The notes: generated by a model not told the origin, from the sequence alone. A DNA stretch of 64,000 nt from Paraburkholderia hospita (GCF_002902965.1 NZ_CP026106.1:806001-870000); one strand, 5' to 3'. Shown: positions 53,943 to 63,184, counted from the first letter of the stretch. Made by a program: numbers and translations.

Positions 53943-54308
53943 ATGGCTAAGGTTCTGGTAGTGGACGATTCGAGCACGGTGCGCGATGAAGTCGCGGGTT
54001 TTCTGAGGAAGAATGGTCTCGACGTCGATACCGCTGTGGACGGCAAGGATGGTCTCGCGAAGCTGAAGGCGTCGCCCGGCATCCGTCTCGTCGTCAGCGA
54101 CGTCAACATGCCGAATATGGACGGCCTGACGATGGCCGAAAAGATTCGCGGCGAACTGGCCAATGCGAGCGTCAACATCATCATGCTGACAACGGAAAGC
54201 AGCCCTGCAATGAAGGAGCGCGGCAAGGCGGCAGGCGTGAAGGGCTGGATCGTAAAGCCGTTCAAGGGCGACGCAGTGCTCGAAACGTTCCGCAAGCTGG
54301 CCAGCTGA
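53943..54308 (+). CDS. CheY-like single-domain response regulator
   Basis: The 121-residue receiver has all key residues: the acidic pair VVDDS (8-9), phospho-acceptor Asp 53 in VVSDVNMPNMDG, Thr 83/84 in IIMLTTES and Lys 105 in WIVKPF. There is no output domain, so it works by protein contact. It ends the four-gene operon and is the likely phosphate acceptor of the hybrid kinase. TACGGGGTAAGCA precedes the ATG. Confidence 0.92.
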   Translation: MAKVLVVDDSSTVRDEVAGFLRKNGLDVDTAVDGKDGLAKLKASPGIRLVVSDVNMPNMDGLTMAEKIRGELANASVNIIMLTTESSPAMKERGKAAGVKGWIVKPFKGDAVLETFRKLAS

Positions 54309-54507
54309 CGGCTTGGCGCGGCATGGACGGGCTGCCGCGTCGGGGGCGCGGCGGTCCATTCATGACGCGCGGATTGTAGCAATTCCTTGAAAGATCTATT
54401 CGAGCCTCACGTATTTATCGGCGGCGGTCGCGCTTCTACACTCTGTTCAACGGTTGCAGAACACCCGTTCTCGCGCAACCCAACAGACAGATCTGGAGGT
54501 AGTCGCC

Positions 54508-54816
54508 ATGAAATCGCTCGGTCAATTCGTTATCGTCGCCGCTCTTGTCAGTGCTCCCCTGGCCGCATTCGCGCAGAGCAATCAGCCTTTGACGCGCGCA
54601 CAGGTGCGCGAAGAACTCGTGCAATTGCATAGCGTCGGTTACAGCCCACTCGACGATCGCAACAGCTATCCCACGCATATTCAGGCTGCCGAAGCGCGTC
54701 TGGCCGCACAACAGGCTGCGTCGACCCAGCAAAGCGGATTGGGTGGCGCGGTGAATGGCGTGTCGGAAGCCGGCGTGCGCGCCGATGCGAATGGCATCAC
54801 GTTCTCGCATCATTAA
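54508..54816 (+). CDS. DUF4148 secreted protein
   Basis: The 102-residue protein has a signal peptide (MKSLGQFVIVAALVSAPLAAFAQ) and the DUF4148 block TRAQVREELVQLHSVGYSP. This family is abundant in Burkholderiaceae, exported and of unknown function. TGGAGG precedes the ATG at 54508. A hairpin with a T-run follows, so the gene is probably monocistronic. Confidence 0.9.
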   Translation: MKSLGQFVIVAALVSAPLAAFAQSNQPLTRAQVREELVQLHSVGYSPLDDRNSYPTHIQAAEARLAAQQAASTQQSGLGGAVNGVSEAGVRADANGITFSHH

Positions 54817-55351
54817 CAGTTGTTTGCGGGGCGGCGTACGCAGACTCTCTGACTGCAGCGAGTTCTGAGTCAACCATTAGGCCGGAGCCTGTCATGCACA
54901 GTCTTCGGCCTTTTCACATTCGCGATTCGCGCATCGCGCATAGCATTGAGGCAAATTGGAAAAAAGAAGTAGTGAATGTGAATTTATTGCTTGATGCATC
55001 GGATGTGCTTCTACAAACGAGGGCGTTTTGTACCGGGTGACATTCGCGAAAGTCCATTTCTTCAGTAGAAGGACACCGCGCTAATTCCGATTAGCGTGTC
55101 AGCGCTTTCGGACGTGGAATCTTAAAAGTCTTATGGATAGCGTGAGTAATTGGACAGTCAACATCGATGCAAGCCAATTGACATTTGTCGTACACCAGAT
55201 AAATCCTGGCAATTGGGGGCCTCGATTGGACACTCTGGGGCAATCAGGCAGTACAACGACTCGCGCGTGTCTTTTCATGTAATAGATGAACTCTAGCCAT
55301 ATATGACCGGTCCATGGCATAGTGCCGGTATCTTCAATCAGGAGTTTCAAT
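54817..55351. other. Long intergenic region before the H-NS-like gene
   Basis: About 535 bases containing the terminator at 54879-54914, an A/T-rich stretch around 54950-55020 and the ribosome site CAGGAG just before the H-NS-like start. Short reading frames on the minus strand show no family features. The region may carry autoregulatory sites for the H-NS-like protein. Confidence 0.45.
54879..54914 (+). terminator. Intrinsic terminator after DUF4148 gene
   Basis: AGGCCG (54879-54884) pairs with CGGCCT (54906-54911), followed by TTTT in total. The stem is short and the loop 21 bases, so strength is moderate. Confidence 0.6.
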
Positions 55352-55927
55352 ATGGCTACACTCGAAGCACTTCAGGCAAAGATAAAAAAGCTTCAGGCCC
55401 AGGCGGAAGCCATTGCGTCGAAGAAGTCGACGGTGGCGCTCGAAGGCATTCGTGCACTGATGGCAAAGCACAATCTGACTACGGCTGATATCGACGCGCA
55501 TCTCGGCCGCAAAAAGCGTGGCCGTCCTGCGTTGAAGTCGGCAGGCGTGCAAACCAAAGGCGTAGCCAAATACTCCGATCCTAAAACGGGTGCAACCTGG
55601 ACGGGGCATGGCCGTGCGCCTGCATGGATTGCGGCTGCGAAAGACCGTTCGAAGTACCTGGTGGCGGGCGCGTCCGCACCGGTTGCCACGGGCGTCGCCG
55701 TAAAGCACGGCACGGGTAATGGCCAGCCGAAGGGACCGCAACCGGCGAAGTATCGTCACCCCGAAACTGGCGCGACATGGAGTGGCCGTGGTCCTGCACC
55801 CGCATGGCTGGCGGGCGAAAAAGACCGTAGCAAGTTCCTGGTCGCTGGAGCAAAAGCGGCGGGCTTGAATGGCGTTGCGCGAAAGAAGATCGGTGCCAAA
55901 AAGGCAGGAAGAAAGCCGCGCGCGTAA
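55352..55927 (+). CDS. H-NS family protein with duplicated DNA-binding domain
   Basis: The 191-residue protein starts with a short coiled coil (MATLEALQAKIKKLQAQ), followed by RKKRGRPAL, an AT-hook-like stretch near 53-61. Two copies of the H-NS-type DNA-binding domain follow: about 72-107 (DPKTGATWTGHGRAPAW) and about 132-167 (HPETGATWSGRGPAPAW), both ending in KDRSKYLV/KDRSKFLV. Usual H-NS proteins of this group are about 90-110 residues with one domain. The tail is very basic. It probably silences or organises A/T-rich DNA. CAGGAG before the ATG at 55352 supports the start. Confidence 0.88.
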   Translation: MATLEALQAKIKKLQAQAEAIASKKSTVALEGIRALMAKHNLTTADIDAHLGRKKRGRPALKSAGVQTKGVAKYSDPKTGATWTGHGRAPAWIAAAKDRSKYLVAGASAPVATGVAVKHGTGNGQPKGPQPAKYRHPETGATWSGRGPAPAWLAGEKDRSKFLVAGAKAAGLNGVARKKIGAKKAGRKPRA

Positions 55928-56166
55928 GAACGACGAAAAGAATCAGGAAGGGGCGGGACTGCGTTCTCGCCTCTTTTCGGCAAAAGAAGCTTTGCCTGAT
56001 GGCGAAGTCGGCACGCTTTTGCCGAACGTAGTGGCGAATGCACAAGGCCGGGTGCACAGCATTTTTATGCGTGAGCCATTTCGGCTCAATTGCTCATCGA
56101 TGGGTGCCGCCCAATTTCGGCGGCACCGCACGCGCCGTCCTTGCCTTCCGGCGCGCGCTCCCTTCT

Positions 56167-56436
56167 TCAATGTGGTTTATGAAAGTCGAGCGTCTCCAGT
56201 TCGACCGACTGCCCCCCATTTCGTTGCAGCACGCGGCGCGCTGCGTCCTCGATTGTCTTGCGATTACCCTCGAACGTCGTGATCAGATCGTGCGACGACG
56301 TACCTGTATTGCCGAAATGGTTGTTCAGGGCGTCGATTGATACGCTGCACCATACCTCTTTTCCTTCGACGGTCGCTTCGAATGCGACTCGCGATGCGGC
56401 CACGACGTGCCGGCGGCTGGTGAATTCGATGGTCAT
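56167..56436 (-). CDS. DUF1488 family protein
   Basis: The 89-residue protein (MTIEFTSRRHVVAASRVAFE..., DDLITTFEGNRKTIED-like helix) matches DUF1488, small soluble proteins common in Burkholderiales with no known role. CGGAGAAA supports the ATG at 56436; the frame is open to 56619. Plus-strand bases 55928-56166 before it hold no recognised gene. Confidence 0.75.
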   Translation of the reverse strand: MTIEFTSRRHVVAASRVAFEATVEGKEVWCSVSIDALNNHFGNTGTSSHDLITTFEGNRKTIEDAARRVLQRNGGQSVELETLDFHKPH

Positions 56437-56668
56437 TTGATTTCTCCGTGAGTGCCAGATGAAATTCACGAACGCTCGCTGGCGCCGGCCTTCCGGGCGA
56501 TCTGTTCGCGGTCCAAGGCCAGGCGGCGCGGGGTGGGGCGCTCGCTTCGGTGCAGCGCAGCAAGGAACGATCCAGTCCGGCTCGTGCCGAACCCGTTGGG
56601 GGCGAGTGACGCCGGGCATCGGAATCGTTCTCCCATGATAGGCCGCTAACGGCGCAAAAGCCGGGAAA

Positions 56669-57547
56669 CTACTGATCCGGCGCGCCCGTCATCTGCGCGA
56701 TGAGCTTTTTCGTCGCGGGCGAATGCTCGAATTTGCGGAAAACGGCTGCGACTTCCGATGCGATTGGCTCGCCCGCCAGCGTCTTGAAGACGACATTGGG
56801 CAGATTGATGACCCGCGTCAGCACATTTGGCACGATGGCGACGCCCACGCCGACGGAAACCTGCGTCAGGACGGCCAGCAGCGTGCCGGGCGCGCTGACG
56901 ATGCGCGGGTTGAACCGCCCGCGCCGCGCGATTTCCCGCGTGCCCAGCTCCTGTTCTGGCACGACGAAGCTCTCGCCCGCCAGCGCGCGCGCCTTGATCG
57001 GCCCTGTGGCAGCCGCCAGCGGATGCTCGGCGGGTAGCGCCGCGCAGAACGCATCGCGAGCCAGCACGTGAGCGCGCAGCGACGGCGGCAGATCCACCGG
57101 CAAGCGGACGAATGCGACATCGACGCGGCCTTCCTCCAGCAGCGCGGGCAACTCGCCCATCGGGTGCTCGGTGGCCTGCACGAGCACGTGCGGCCGGGCT
57201 TTACGGAACGCGCGCAACTGTTTCTGCAAGATGCCGGAAAAAGCCGCCGAGCCGACATAGCCGATATGAATACGCCCCAGCTCGCCGCGCCCGGCGCGCT
57301 GGCCGACGTGCAACGCCCGCTCGAACTGCGCGATGGTCTCGCGCGCTTCGGCGAGAAACGCTTCGCCGGCGGGCGTCAGCGCAACCGAGCGCCGCGTGCG
57401 GCGAAACAGTTGTGCCTGCAGCGCGCGCTCCATCTCCTGGATCTGCACAGTGAGCGTGGGCGGCGCAATGCCGAGCGCTTCTGCAGCCTGCGCGAAATGC
57501 AGTCGCTCGGCGACGGCGATGAAGTAACGCAGGTGCCTCAGCTCCAT
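56669..57547 (-). CDS. LysR family transcriptional regulator
   Basis: The 292-residue protein has the LysR helix-turn-helix (LRHLRYFIAVAERLHFAQAA, PPTLTVQIQEMERAL) and a substrate-binding-like effector domain (GRIHIGYVGSAAFSGIL). LysR proteins normally control a divergent gene; here that is a DHA2-type MFS gene at 57603. A T-N11-A type box lies between them. The start at 57547 is the natural family start. Confidence 0.9.
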   Translation of the reverse strand: MELRHLRYFIAVAERLHFAQAAEALGIAPPTLTVQIQEMERALQAQLFRRTRRSVALTPAGEAFLAEARETIAQFERALHVGQRAGRGELGRIHIGYVGSAAFSGILQKQLRAFRKARPHVLVQATEHPMGELPALLEEGRVDVAFVRLPVDLPPSLRAHVLARDAFCAALPAEHPLAAATGPIKARALAGESFVVPEQELGTREIARRGRFNPRIVSAPGTLLAVLTQVSVGVGVAIVPNVLTRVINLPNVVFKTLAGEPIASEVAAVFRKFEHSPATKKLIAQMTGAPDQ

Positions 57548-57565
57548 AACGCGATGCTTCCCGGT

Positions 57566-57582
57566 ATTAGGTAGAAACTAAT
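57566..57582. promoter_or_regulatory. LysR-type binding site candidate
   Basis: ATTAG-N7-CTAAT at 57566-57582 is an inverted repeat containing the T-N11-A pattern (T57568, A57580). It lies 20-35 bp from both divergent starts. Confidence 0.55.
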
Positions 57583-57602
57583 TATATTGAACACGACGGG
57601 CA

Positions 57603-59192
57603 ATGAACGGAATAGAGAAAGCTGGTGGAATACAGGCTTCCTTTCCGCAGGTTTTCCGCCGGGTCCGTCCGATGAGCTCGATTACCGCTTCCCGTTCCGT
57701 CTCTCGCGGCACGCCGCTGCTCCTCATCGCCTCGATGGGTTGCGCGATGACGGTGCTCGACACCAACGTGGTCGGCATCGTCCTGCCCACTATCGCGCGC
57801 GATCTCAACGCTTCTTTCGCCGATATCGAATGGGTGATCAGCGCGTATGTGTTGTGCTTCGCCGCGCTGCTATTGCCCGCTGGCTCGCTTGCCGACCGCT
57901 ATGGGCGCAAGCGCGTGTTTCTGACGGGCATCGCGCTGTTCGCGGCCGCGTCGCTCGCATGCGGCGTTGCGCCGACGGCCGAGCTGCTTTACGTCGCGCG
58001 GGCTGCGCAAGGCGTCGGCGCGGCCTTCCTGCTCGCGCCGGCGCTCGCCATCATCGGCCACGCGTTTCATGACGAGCGCGAACGCGCGCGAGCCTGGGCG
58101 GTGTGGGGCGGCATCATGGGGCTGACGATGGTCCTCTCGCCGCTGATCGGCGGCGTGATCAGCGCGTGGCTCGGCTGGCGCTGGGCATTCGCGATCAACG
58201 TGCCGATCTGCGCGTTGCTGGCGACGGGCGTCGTGCGGATCGTCGACGAATCGCGTGATCCGACGCCGAGATCGCTCGATCTGCCCGGTATTGCGCTCTT
58301 TGCCTCGGCGATGTTCTCGCTGACGTGGGCGCTGATTCTCGGACCTGACCGCGGATGGCTGAGCACGCCGGCGCTGTCCCGCGCATGCGCCGGCGTGAAC
58401 CTTTTCGCGTTGTTCGTGTGGGTGGAAAGCCGGCGCGCGCATCCGATGCTCGATCTCGCGCTGTTCCGCTCGCTGCCGTTCGTCGGCGCGATCGTGGCGA
58501 TGTTTGCTTATGCGTCGTCGGCGCAGGTCATGGCTTCGCTGTTGCCGCTATTTCTGCAAAACGCGCGTGGCGAAAGCGCGCTGGTCGCGGGCGCGGGCAT
58601 GCTGCCTTTCGCGATTGCGATGCTGATCTTGCCGCAGCTAGGACGCAAGCTCGCAGCGTACATGGACTCGCGCCAGATTCTCACGCTCGGCCTCGCGGTG
58701 GTCGCATGCGGCAATCTCGCGATGATGGTCGCCGCGCGCAGCGCCAGTCACGCATGGCTGATCGTCGCCATGGCGCTGCTCGGCAGCGGCGGCGGCCTGC
58801 TGAACGGCGAGACGCAGAAGGCGATCATGGGCACAGTGCCGCGCGACCGCGCGGGCATGGCGTCCGGCATCAGCACGACCTCGCGATTCACGGGCATTCT
58901 GCTCGGCTTCTCCGGGCTGGGCGCCGTGCTGGCCGAAGGCGTGCGTTCCGCGCTGACGGCACAGATGACACAGACCCATCTGCCCGTCGTGCAAGGCTTT
59001 ACCGAGCGTGTGATGGCGGGAGACTTCTCGCGTGCGTTTGCGCTCTATTCACCGGCATCGATGGATGCACTCGTTCATATCGCACGGTCGAGTTACGGCG
59101 AAGGCTTTGCGCGTGCATTCGCTGGCGCATCGATCGTGGCGGCGGTATCCGCGTCGATCGTATTTCTGTCGATGCGACGCAAGAATCGCTGA
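57603..59192 (+). CDS. MFS transporter, DHA2 (14-helix) type
   Basis: The product of up to 529 residues is a 14-helix drug:H+ antiporter-type protein: LDTNVVGIVLPTIARDLNA (motif D1), GSLADRYGRKRVFLTG (motif A) and LSPLIGGVISAWLGWRWAF (motif C). The start at 57603 is uncertain; 57672 (MSSITASRS) also gives a plausible first helix. It is divergent from the LysR gene that probably regulates it. Substrate unknown. Confidence 0.88.
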   Translation: MNGIEKAGGIQASFPQVFRRVRPMSSITASRSVSRGTPLLLIASMGCAMTVLDTNVVGIVLPTIARDLNASFADIEWVISAYVLCFAALLLPAGSLADRYGRKRVFLTGIALFAAASLACGVAPTAELLYVARAAQGVGAAFLLAPALAIIGHAFHDERERARAWAVWGGIMGLTMVLSPLIGGVISAWLGWRWAFAINVPICALLATGVVRIVDESRDPTPRSLDLPGIALFASAMFSLTWALILGPDRGWLSTPALSRACAGVNLFALFVWVESRRAHPMLDLALFRSLPFVGAIVAMFAYASSAQVMASLLPLFLQNARGESALVAGAGMLPFAIAMLILPQLGRKLAAYMDSRQILTLGLAVVACGNLAMMVAARSASHAWLIVAMALLGSGGGLLNGETQKAIMGTVPRDRAGMASGISTTSRFTGILLGFSGLGAVLAEGVRSALTAQMTQTHLPVVQGFTERVMAGDFSRAFALYSPASMDALVHIARSSYGEGFARAFAGASIVAAVSASIVFLSMRRKNR

Positions 59193-59271
59193 TCGCAGTT
59201 GATTGCGCAGGCGTGTACCGATTAGTATAAAAAGCTCTGTGTCACGAGCGCCCCGCCACGCGCAATGTTCA

Positions 59272-60687
59272 ATGAACCGATATGAAGCACTCGCCAATAC
59301 GATGGCGGCCGAAATACGCTCGGGCAGTCTTGCTGTCGGCGCGCGCATGCCTTCGTTGCGGCAGGTCATTGCGCAGCATGGCGTGAGTCAATCGACGGCG
59401 TTTCGTGCGTACTATCTGCTGGAAGAGTGGGGCCTCATTCGCGCGCAGGAGCGCTCCGGCTATTACGTCGCGCCGGGCGCAGCCGTGCGCGACACGCGGG
59501 AAGCGACCGCGAAGCGCGCGCTCACAGAGTCCGCGAAGGTCGATATCAGCGAACTCGTTTTCAGCGTGCTCGAAGCGGCGAAGCATACGAGTGTCGTACC
59601 GTTAGGCTCGGCTTTTCCCTCGCCGATGCTGTTTCCGCTACAACGTCTTTCCAAATCGCTTGCACAAACATCGCGGACGATGAACCCATGGAGTACCGTC
59701 GTCGATTTGCCGCCGGGCAACGAGGCTTTGCGCCAGCAGATCGCGCTGCGCTATCTCGGCATGGGCCTGTCGCAACCGCTCGATGAGATCGTCGTCACGA
59801 ACGGCGCGCTCGAAGCACTGAATCTTTGCCTGATGGCCGTGACGCGTCCCGGCGATGTCGTGGCCGTCGAATCGCCTGGCTTTTATGCGGCGCTGCAGGC
59901 TATTGAAAGACTCGATCTACGCGCAGTCGAAATACCCGTCGATCCGCAAACCGGCCTCGACGTGGACGCGCTTGCGCAAGCGCTGGGAAAGCAGCCTATT
60001 CGCGCATGCTGGTTCATGACGAATTATCAGAACCCGACAGGCGCGACGATGCCGGTGGAAAAGAAAAAGGCGCTCGTCGAACTACTGGCACGGTATGACG
60101 TGCCGCTGATCGAAGACGACGTCTATGGCGAACTGCATTTTCAGGCGGATTATCCATTGCCCGCCATCGCCTTCGACCGGAAAGGGCTCGTCATGCATTG
60201 CAGTTCTTTCTCGAAGACGCTCGCGCCGGGATATCGGATTGGCTGGGCCGCTGCGGGTAAGTTTGCGGAGAAAGTACAGCGTGCCAAACTGATGACGACG
60301 CTATCGGCGAGCATTCCCGTGCAGGCGGGTATCGCCGACTATCTTCAGCATGGCGGATACGACAGGCATCTGCGAAAACTGCGTGCCGCGTTGCGCGCGC
60401 AACTCGATGCAATGAATCTCGCGCTACGCCGCGCGATGCCGAAAGGCGTGAGGTGGACTTGTCCTTCAGGCGGCTATTTCGTGTGGCTCGAATTGCCCGA
60501 GCACGTCGATGCATTGACGCTGCACAGGCAGGCGATCGAACAGGGCGTGAGCCTGGCGCCTGGGCCGATCTTTTCCGCGTCCCGCAACTTTCGGAATTGC
60601 GTGCGGCTGAACTTCGGGCACCCGTGGAATGCCGATATCGAACGCGCCGTGCATGTGCTTGGCGGGTTGATCGCGCAGGCCACCTGA
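59272..60687 (+). CDS. MocR/PdxR-type GntR regulator with aminotransferase domain
   Basis: The product of about 471 residues joins a GntR winged helix (GARMPSLRQVIAQHGVSQST) to a fold-type I aminotransferase domain. The PLP Lys lies in SSFSKTLAPGYRIGW, and IEDDVYGELHF and NYQNPTGATM are typical blocks. Such proteins sense PLP or PLP-aldimines and often activate vitamin B6 or amino-acid pathways. The ATG at 59272 gives the canonical N-terminus. TAGTATAAAA just upstream may be its promoter -10 region. Confidence 0.88.
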   Translation: MNRYEALANTMAAEIRSGSLAVGARMPSLRQVIAQHGVSQSTAFRAYYLLEEWGLIRAQERSGYYVAPGAAVRDTREATAKRALTESAKVDISELVFSVLEAAKHTSVVPLGSAFPSPMLFPLQRLSKSLAQTSRTMNPWSTVVDLPPGNEALRQQIALRYLGMGLSQPLDEIVVTNGALEALNLCLMAVTRPGDVVAVESPGFYAALQAIERLDLRAVEIPVDPQTGLDVDALAQALGKQPIRACWFMTNYQNPTGATMPVEKKKALVELLARYDVPLIEDDVYGELHFQADYPLPAIAFDRKGLVMHCSSFSKTLAPGYRIGWAAAGKFAEKVQRAKLMTTLSASIPVQAGIADYLQHGGYDRHLRKLRAALRAQLDAMNLALRRAMPKGVRWTCPSGGYFVWLELPEHVDALTLHRQAIEQGVSLAPGPIFSASRNFRNCVRLNFGHPWNADIERAVHVLGGLIAQAT

Positions 60688-60703
60688 GCGCACAGCGCGA
60701 GCG

Positions 60704-60892
60704 TCAATGCGCAATCGTGACGGCGATTCTGGCGAATGCAAAGAGAAGCCCGCCGAAGCACAGCGCGAGCACGACGGCCATCACGGGCAGCAGCGGCAGC
60801 TTGACGGTCGCGAGATCGGCTTCGTGCGCAGCGCCACGCCGCACGCCGAAGAAACTCCACAACACCATGCGCATCATGTTCAGTAAGCCCAT
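60704..60892 (-). CDS. DUF2970 family small membrane protein
   Basis: The 62-residue protein fits DUF2970: MRMVLWSFFGVRRGAAHEAD followed by a single membrane helix (PLLPVMAVVLALCFGGLLFAF). These tiny inner-membrane proteins are common in Betaproteobacteria, with unknown function. It is convergent with the MocR-type gene. Confidence 0.8.
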   Translation of the reverse strand: MGLLNMMRMVLWSFFGVRRGAAHEADLATVKLPLLPVMAVVLALCFGGLLFAFARIAVTIAH

Positions 60893-61163
60893 TTCAGTTC
60901 TCCCGCCGGTTGCGTGAAGTCACGCGTTTTCATGGGTCAATCGTAGGCGGGTGAGGGCATTGGTGTAAGAAGCAGTTGACTGCTTTTCCTGCGTAGCAGT
61001 GGTGCGGCAGGCTGTCGCACTGGATATCGGTTTCGGGAAATATGACTTGCACCTGATCCGAACAGGTAAAGTTTTCAGTTCGATTTCATTCCCGGCTCGC
61101 CCTCGTCCGATGCAGGAACGCCCATTGCGCGCCTTCATGCGCTCACTTTCATAGGAGGCAAAC

Positions 61164-61631
61164 ATGGGCTCAATTAATCCGCAAACGCGCAGAACGGGTG
61201 GTGCCGATATTGTCGGCGGCGGCGTCGGTGATGGTCCGGGGCCGGAGGTGATGGCAGCGGCGACGCTCGACGGAACGAAGGTGTATTCGTCCGATGCAGA
61301 ACATGTCGGCAAGATTTCCGACATCATGCTCGACGTGCGCAGCGGGCGCATTGCGTATGCCGTGCTGTCCGAGGGTGGCTTTCTCGGCATGGGCGCAACG
61401 CTGCACGCCATTCCGTGGAGTGCGCTCACGCTCGACACCGACCAGAAGTGCTTTCACGTCGATATCAGCGCGCAGATGCTGAAAGACGAACCGGGCTTCG
61501 ACAAGGACCACTGGCCCAGCATGGCCGATTCCAGATGGGGCGAATCGCTGCATACGTATTACAACCGCGATCCGTACTGGGTTTCGCGCCGCGACTACGT
61601 CGACCCCGACGTGCCGCCGACCGCGCATTGA
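61164..61631 (+). CDS. PRC-barrel domain protein
   Basis: The 155-residue protein has a PRC-barrel (VYSSDAEHVGKISDIMLDVR, AYAVLSEGGFLGMGATLHAI, PWSALTLDTD). PRC-barrels occur in RNA processing and photosynthetic proteins; stand-alone forms in Burkholderiales have no assigned role but are often stress-linked. GGAGGC precedes the ATG at 61164. A strong hairpin follows its stop. Confidence 0.88.
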   Translation: MGSINPQTRRTGGADIVGGGVGDGPGPEVMAAATLDGTKVYSSDAEHVGKISDIMLDVRSGRIAYAVLSEGGFLGMGATLHAIPWSALTLDTDQKCFHVDISAQMLKDEPGFDKDHWPSMADSRWGESLHTYYNRDPYWVSRRDYVDPDVPPTAH

Positions 61632-61668
61632 CGTGAAGCGCTGAAGCACGTTAAAAGCACGTTAAGGC

Positions 61669-61700
61669 GAAGCCGCGCATAGACATATATGCGCGGCTTC
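61669..61700. terminator. Strong hairpin between convergent genes
   Basis: GAAGCCGCGCATA (61669-61681) pairs perfectly with TATGCGCGGCTTC (61688-61700) around a six-base loop. It sits between the PRC-barrel and aldolase genes and may end both transcripts, although no T-run is present. Confidence 0.7.
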
Positions 61701-61714
61701 ATCGCAAATACCGC

Positions 61715-62611
61715 TCAGACCTTGACGGCGGAAGCGTCGTAAATCTCGTCGATGGCTTCAGAAAGCTTCGCGTTGAATTCGCTATCGCTCAGCTGCTTTT
61801 TCAGGTCATTGATGAGTGCCCGCGAAAAGCTCGCGATCATGCCGTGATTCTTTTCAAGCAGTTTGCACGCTTCAGTACGCGTATAACCGCCCGATAGCGC
61901 CACGACGCGCGCCACCCGCGGATGATCGATCAGCGGCTTGTAGAAATCGGCGACGTCGGGAATAGTCAGCTTGAGCATGACCTGCTTGTCGGCGGGCAGT
62001 GCGTCGAGGCCTTTGATGATCTCGTCGCGCAGCGTCTTCTCGGCGCCTGCCTTGTCGGGTGTCTTGATCGACACTTCGGGTTCGAGGATCGGCATGAGGC
62101 CGCCCGCGTCGATTTGCGCGCCGTACTCGAACTGCTGCTTGACGACGGCAGCAATGCCCGCAGGCGAATTCTGCTCGATGACCGAGCGCATCTTGGTGCC
62201 GAAGATGCCGAGCTTGCCCGCGCGCGCGAGCAATGCGTCGAGTCCGGGGATCGGCTTCATCAGACGCACGCCGTCGCTTTCCGCCTCGAGTCCCTTGTCG
62301 ACCTTGAGGAACGGCACGACGCCGCGGTCTTCCCAGAGAAACGAAGGCACGGGTTTGCCTTGCGCCTGCCCGTCCATCGTGGCTTCGAAGAGAATCGCCG
62401 CGATGACCTTGTCGCCCGAGAATGCAGGGGCGGTGATGATGCGCACGCGCATTTCGTGGATCAGCTTGAACATTTCGGCATCGCCGTTGTAGGCGTTCTC
62501 TTCGATGCCGTACTGCCGCAATGCGCCAGGCGTGGAGCCGCCGCTCTGGTCGAGCGCGGCGATGAAGCCCGCCTTATCAGAAATCTGCGCCAACATTTTT
62601 TCATTTGCCAC
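61715..62611 (-). CDS. Fructose-bisphosphate aldolase, class I
   Basis: The 298-residue enzyme is a class I (Schiff-base) aldolase of the Gram-positive/bacterial type, splitting fructose-1,6-bisphosphate in glycolysis. Blocks include GFIAALDQSGGSTPGALRQY, LWEDRGVVPFLKVDKGL and MLKLTIPDVADFY with the catalytic Lys. The GTG at 62611 has AGGAGG upstream; the frame is open to 62677. The class I form is a regular companion to class II aldolases in this group. Confidence 0.92.
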   Translation of the reverse strand: MANEKMLAQISDKAGFIAALDQSGGSTPGALRQYGIEENAYNGDAEMFKLIHEMRVRIITAPAFSGDKVIAAILFEATMDGQAQGKPVPSFLWEDRGVVPFLKVDKGLEAESDGVRLMKPIPGLDALLARAGKLGIFGTKMRSVIEQNSPAGIAAVVKQQFEYGAQIDAGGLMPILEPEVSIKTPDKAGAEKTLRDEIIKGLDALPADKQVMLKLTIPDVADFYKPLIDHPRVARVVALSGGYTRTEACKLLEKNHGMIASFSRALINDLKKQLSDSEFNAKLSEAIDEIYDASAVKV

Positions 62612-62776
62612 GGACGTTTCCCTCCTTGAACAACTGATTAGTGACCATGTGTTTCCGACCCGACAAGTGTAAGGCATTGCGGCGCACGCTCCTACACTGC
62701 GGGGACGGTGACCAATCGAACAGACAAGCGAAGAACGTTCCAGGGGCGCTGGCGGATTCGCGTTTCGCGCGCGGCG

Positions 62777-63184
62777 CTACTCGCCACGCGGCCAGTCACG
62801 GATGAACAGCTCCATGAAACCCGTCCGCGGATCGGCTTCGCGCGAGAACGCATGATCGGGCAGCAACGCGAGCAAAATTTCAACGGTCGTTCGCACGATG
62901 CAGCCGCGCGCCACATGTCCGCCTAACACGTGGCCATCGGCGTCGGAGACCGACATGTGCAGATGCGCGCCGTCTGGCGCAACCGAACCGGCGAGCGTCA
63001 GGATTTCCAGGTCGGCGCGCAGTTCGCTCGGCTGGTCGATGCCGGCGAATCGCAACCGCGCGACGCTCAGGCTGCCGATGCCCTGAACCACGAACGCGGC
63101 CGTCGCGCCGAGCTGGCGCACCGTGTCTTCCAGCGCGTCGCGAAGATCCTGGCCGGGTTGAAGGCGGAGAGGATGGGCTTGCAT
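62777..63184 (-). CDS. PPC/DUF296 domain protein
   Basis: The 135-residue protein has the PPC domain (AAFVVQGIGSLSVARLRFAG, GAHLHMSVSDADGHVLGGHV). The His-x-His ... His-x5-His pattern is the usual metal site. In plants the domain is fused to AT-hooks; bacterial stand-alone forms are of unknown function and probably trimeric. The ATG at 63184 is the natural start. Confidence 0.88.
   Translation of the reverse strand: MQAHPLRLQPGQDLRDALEDTVRQLGATAAFVVQGIGSLSVARLRFAGIDQPSELRADLEILTLAGSVAPDGAHLHMSVSDADGHVLGGHVARGCIVRTTVEILLALLPDHAFSREADPRTGFMELFIRDWPRGE

Noticed and set aside
55099-55350. 83-codon minus-strand frame before the H-NS-like gene
   Set aside because: No ribosome site or family features, and it fills a likely control region.
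60920-61438. 172-codon minus-strand frame
   Set aside because: It overlaps the PRC-barrel gene and encodes a Ser/Pro-rich product without domain.
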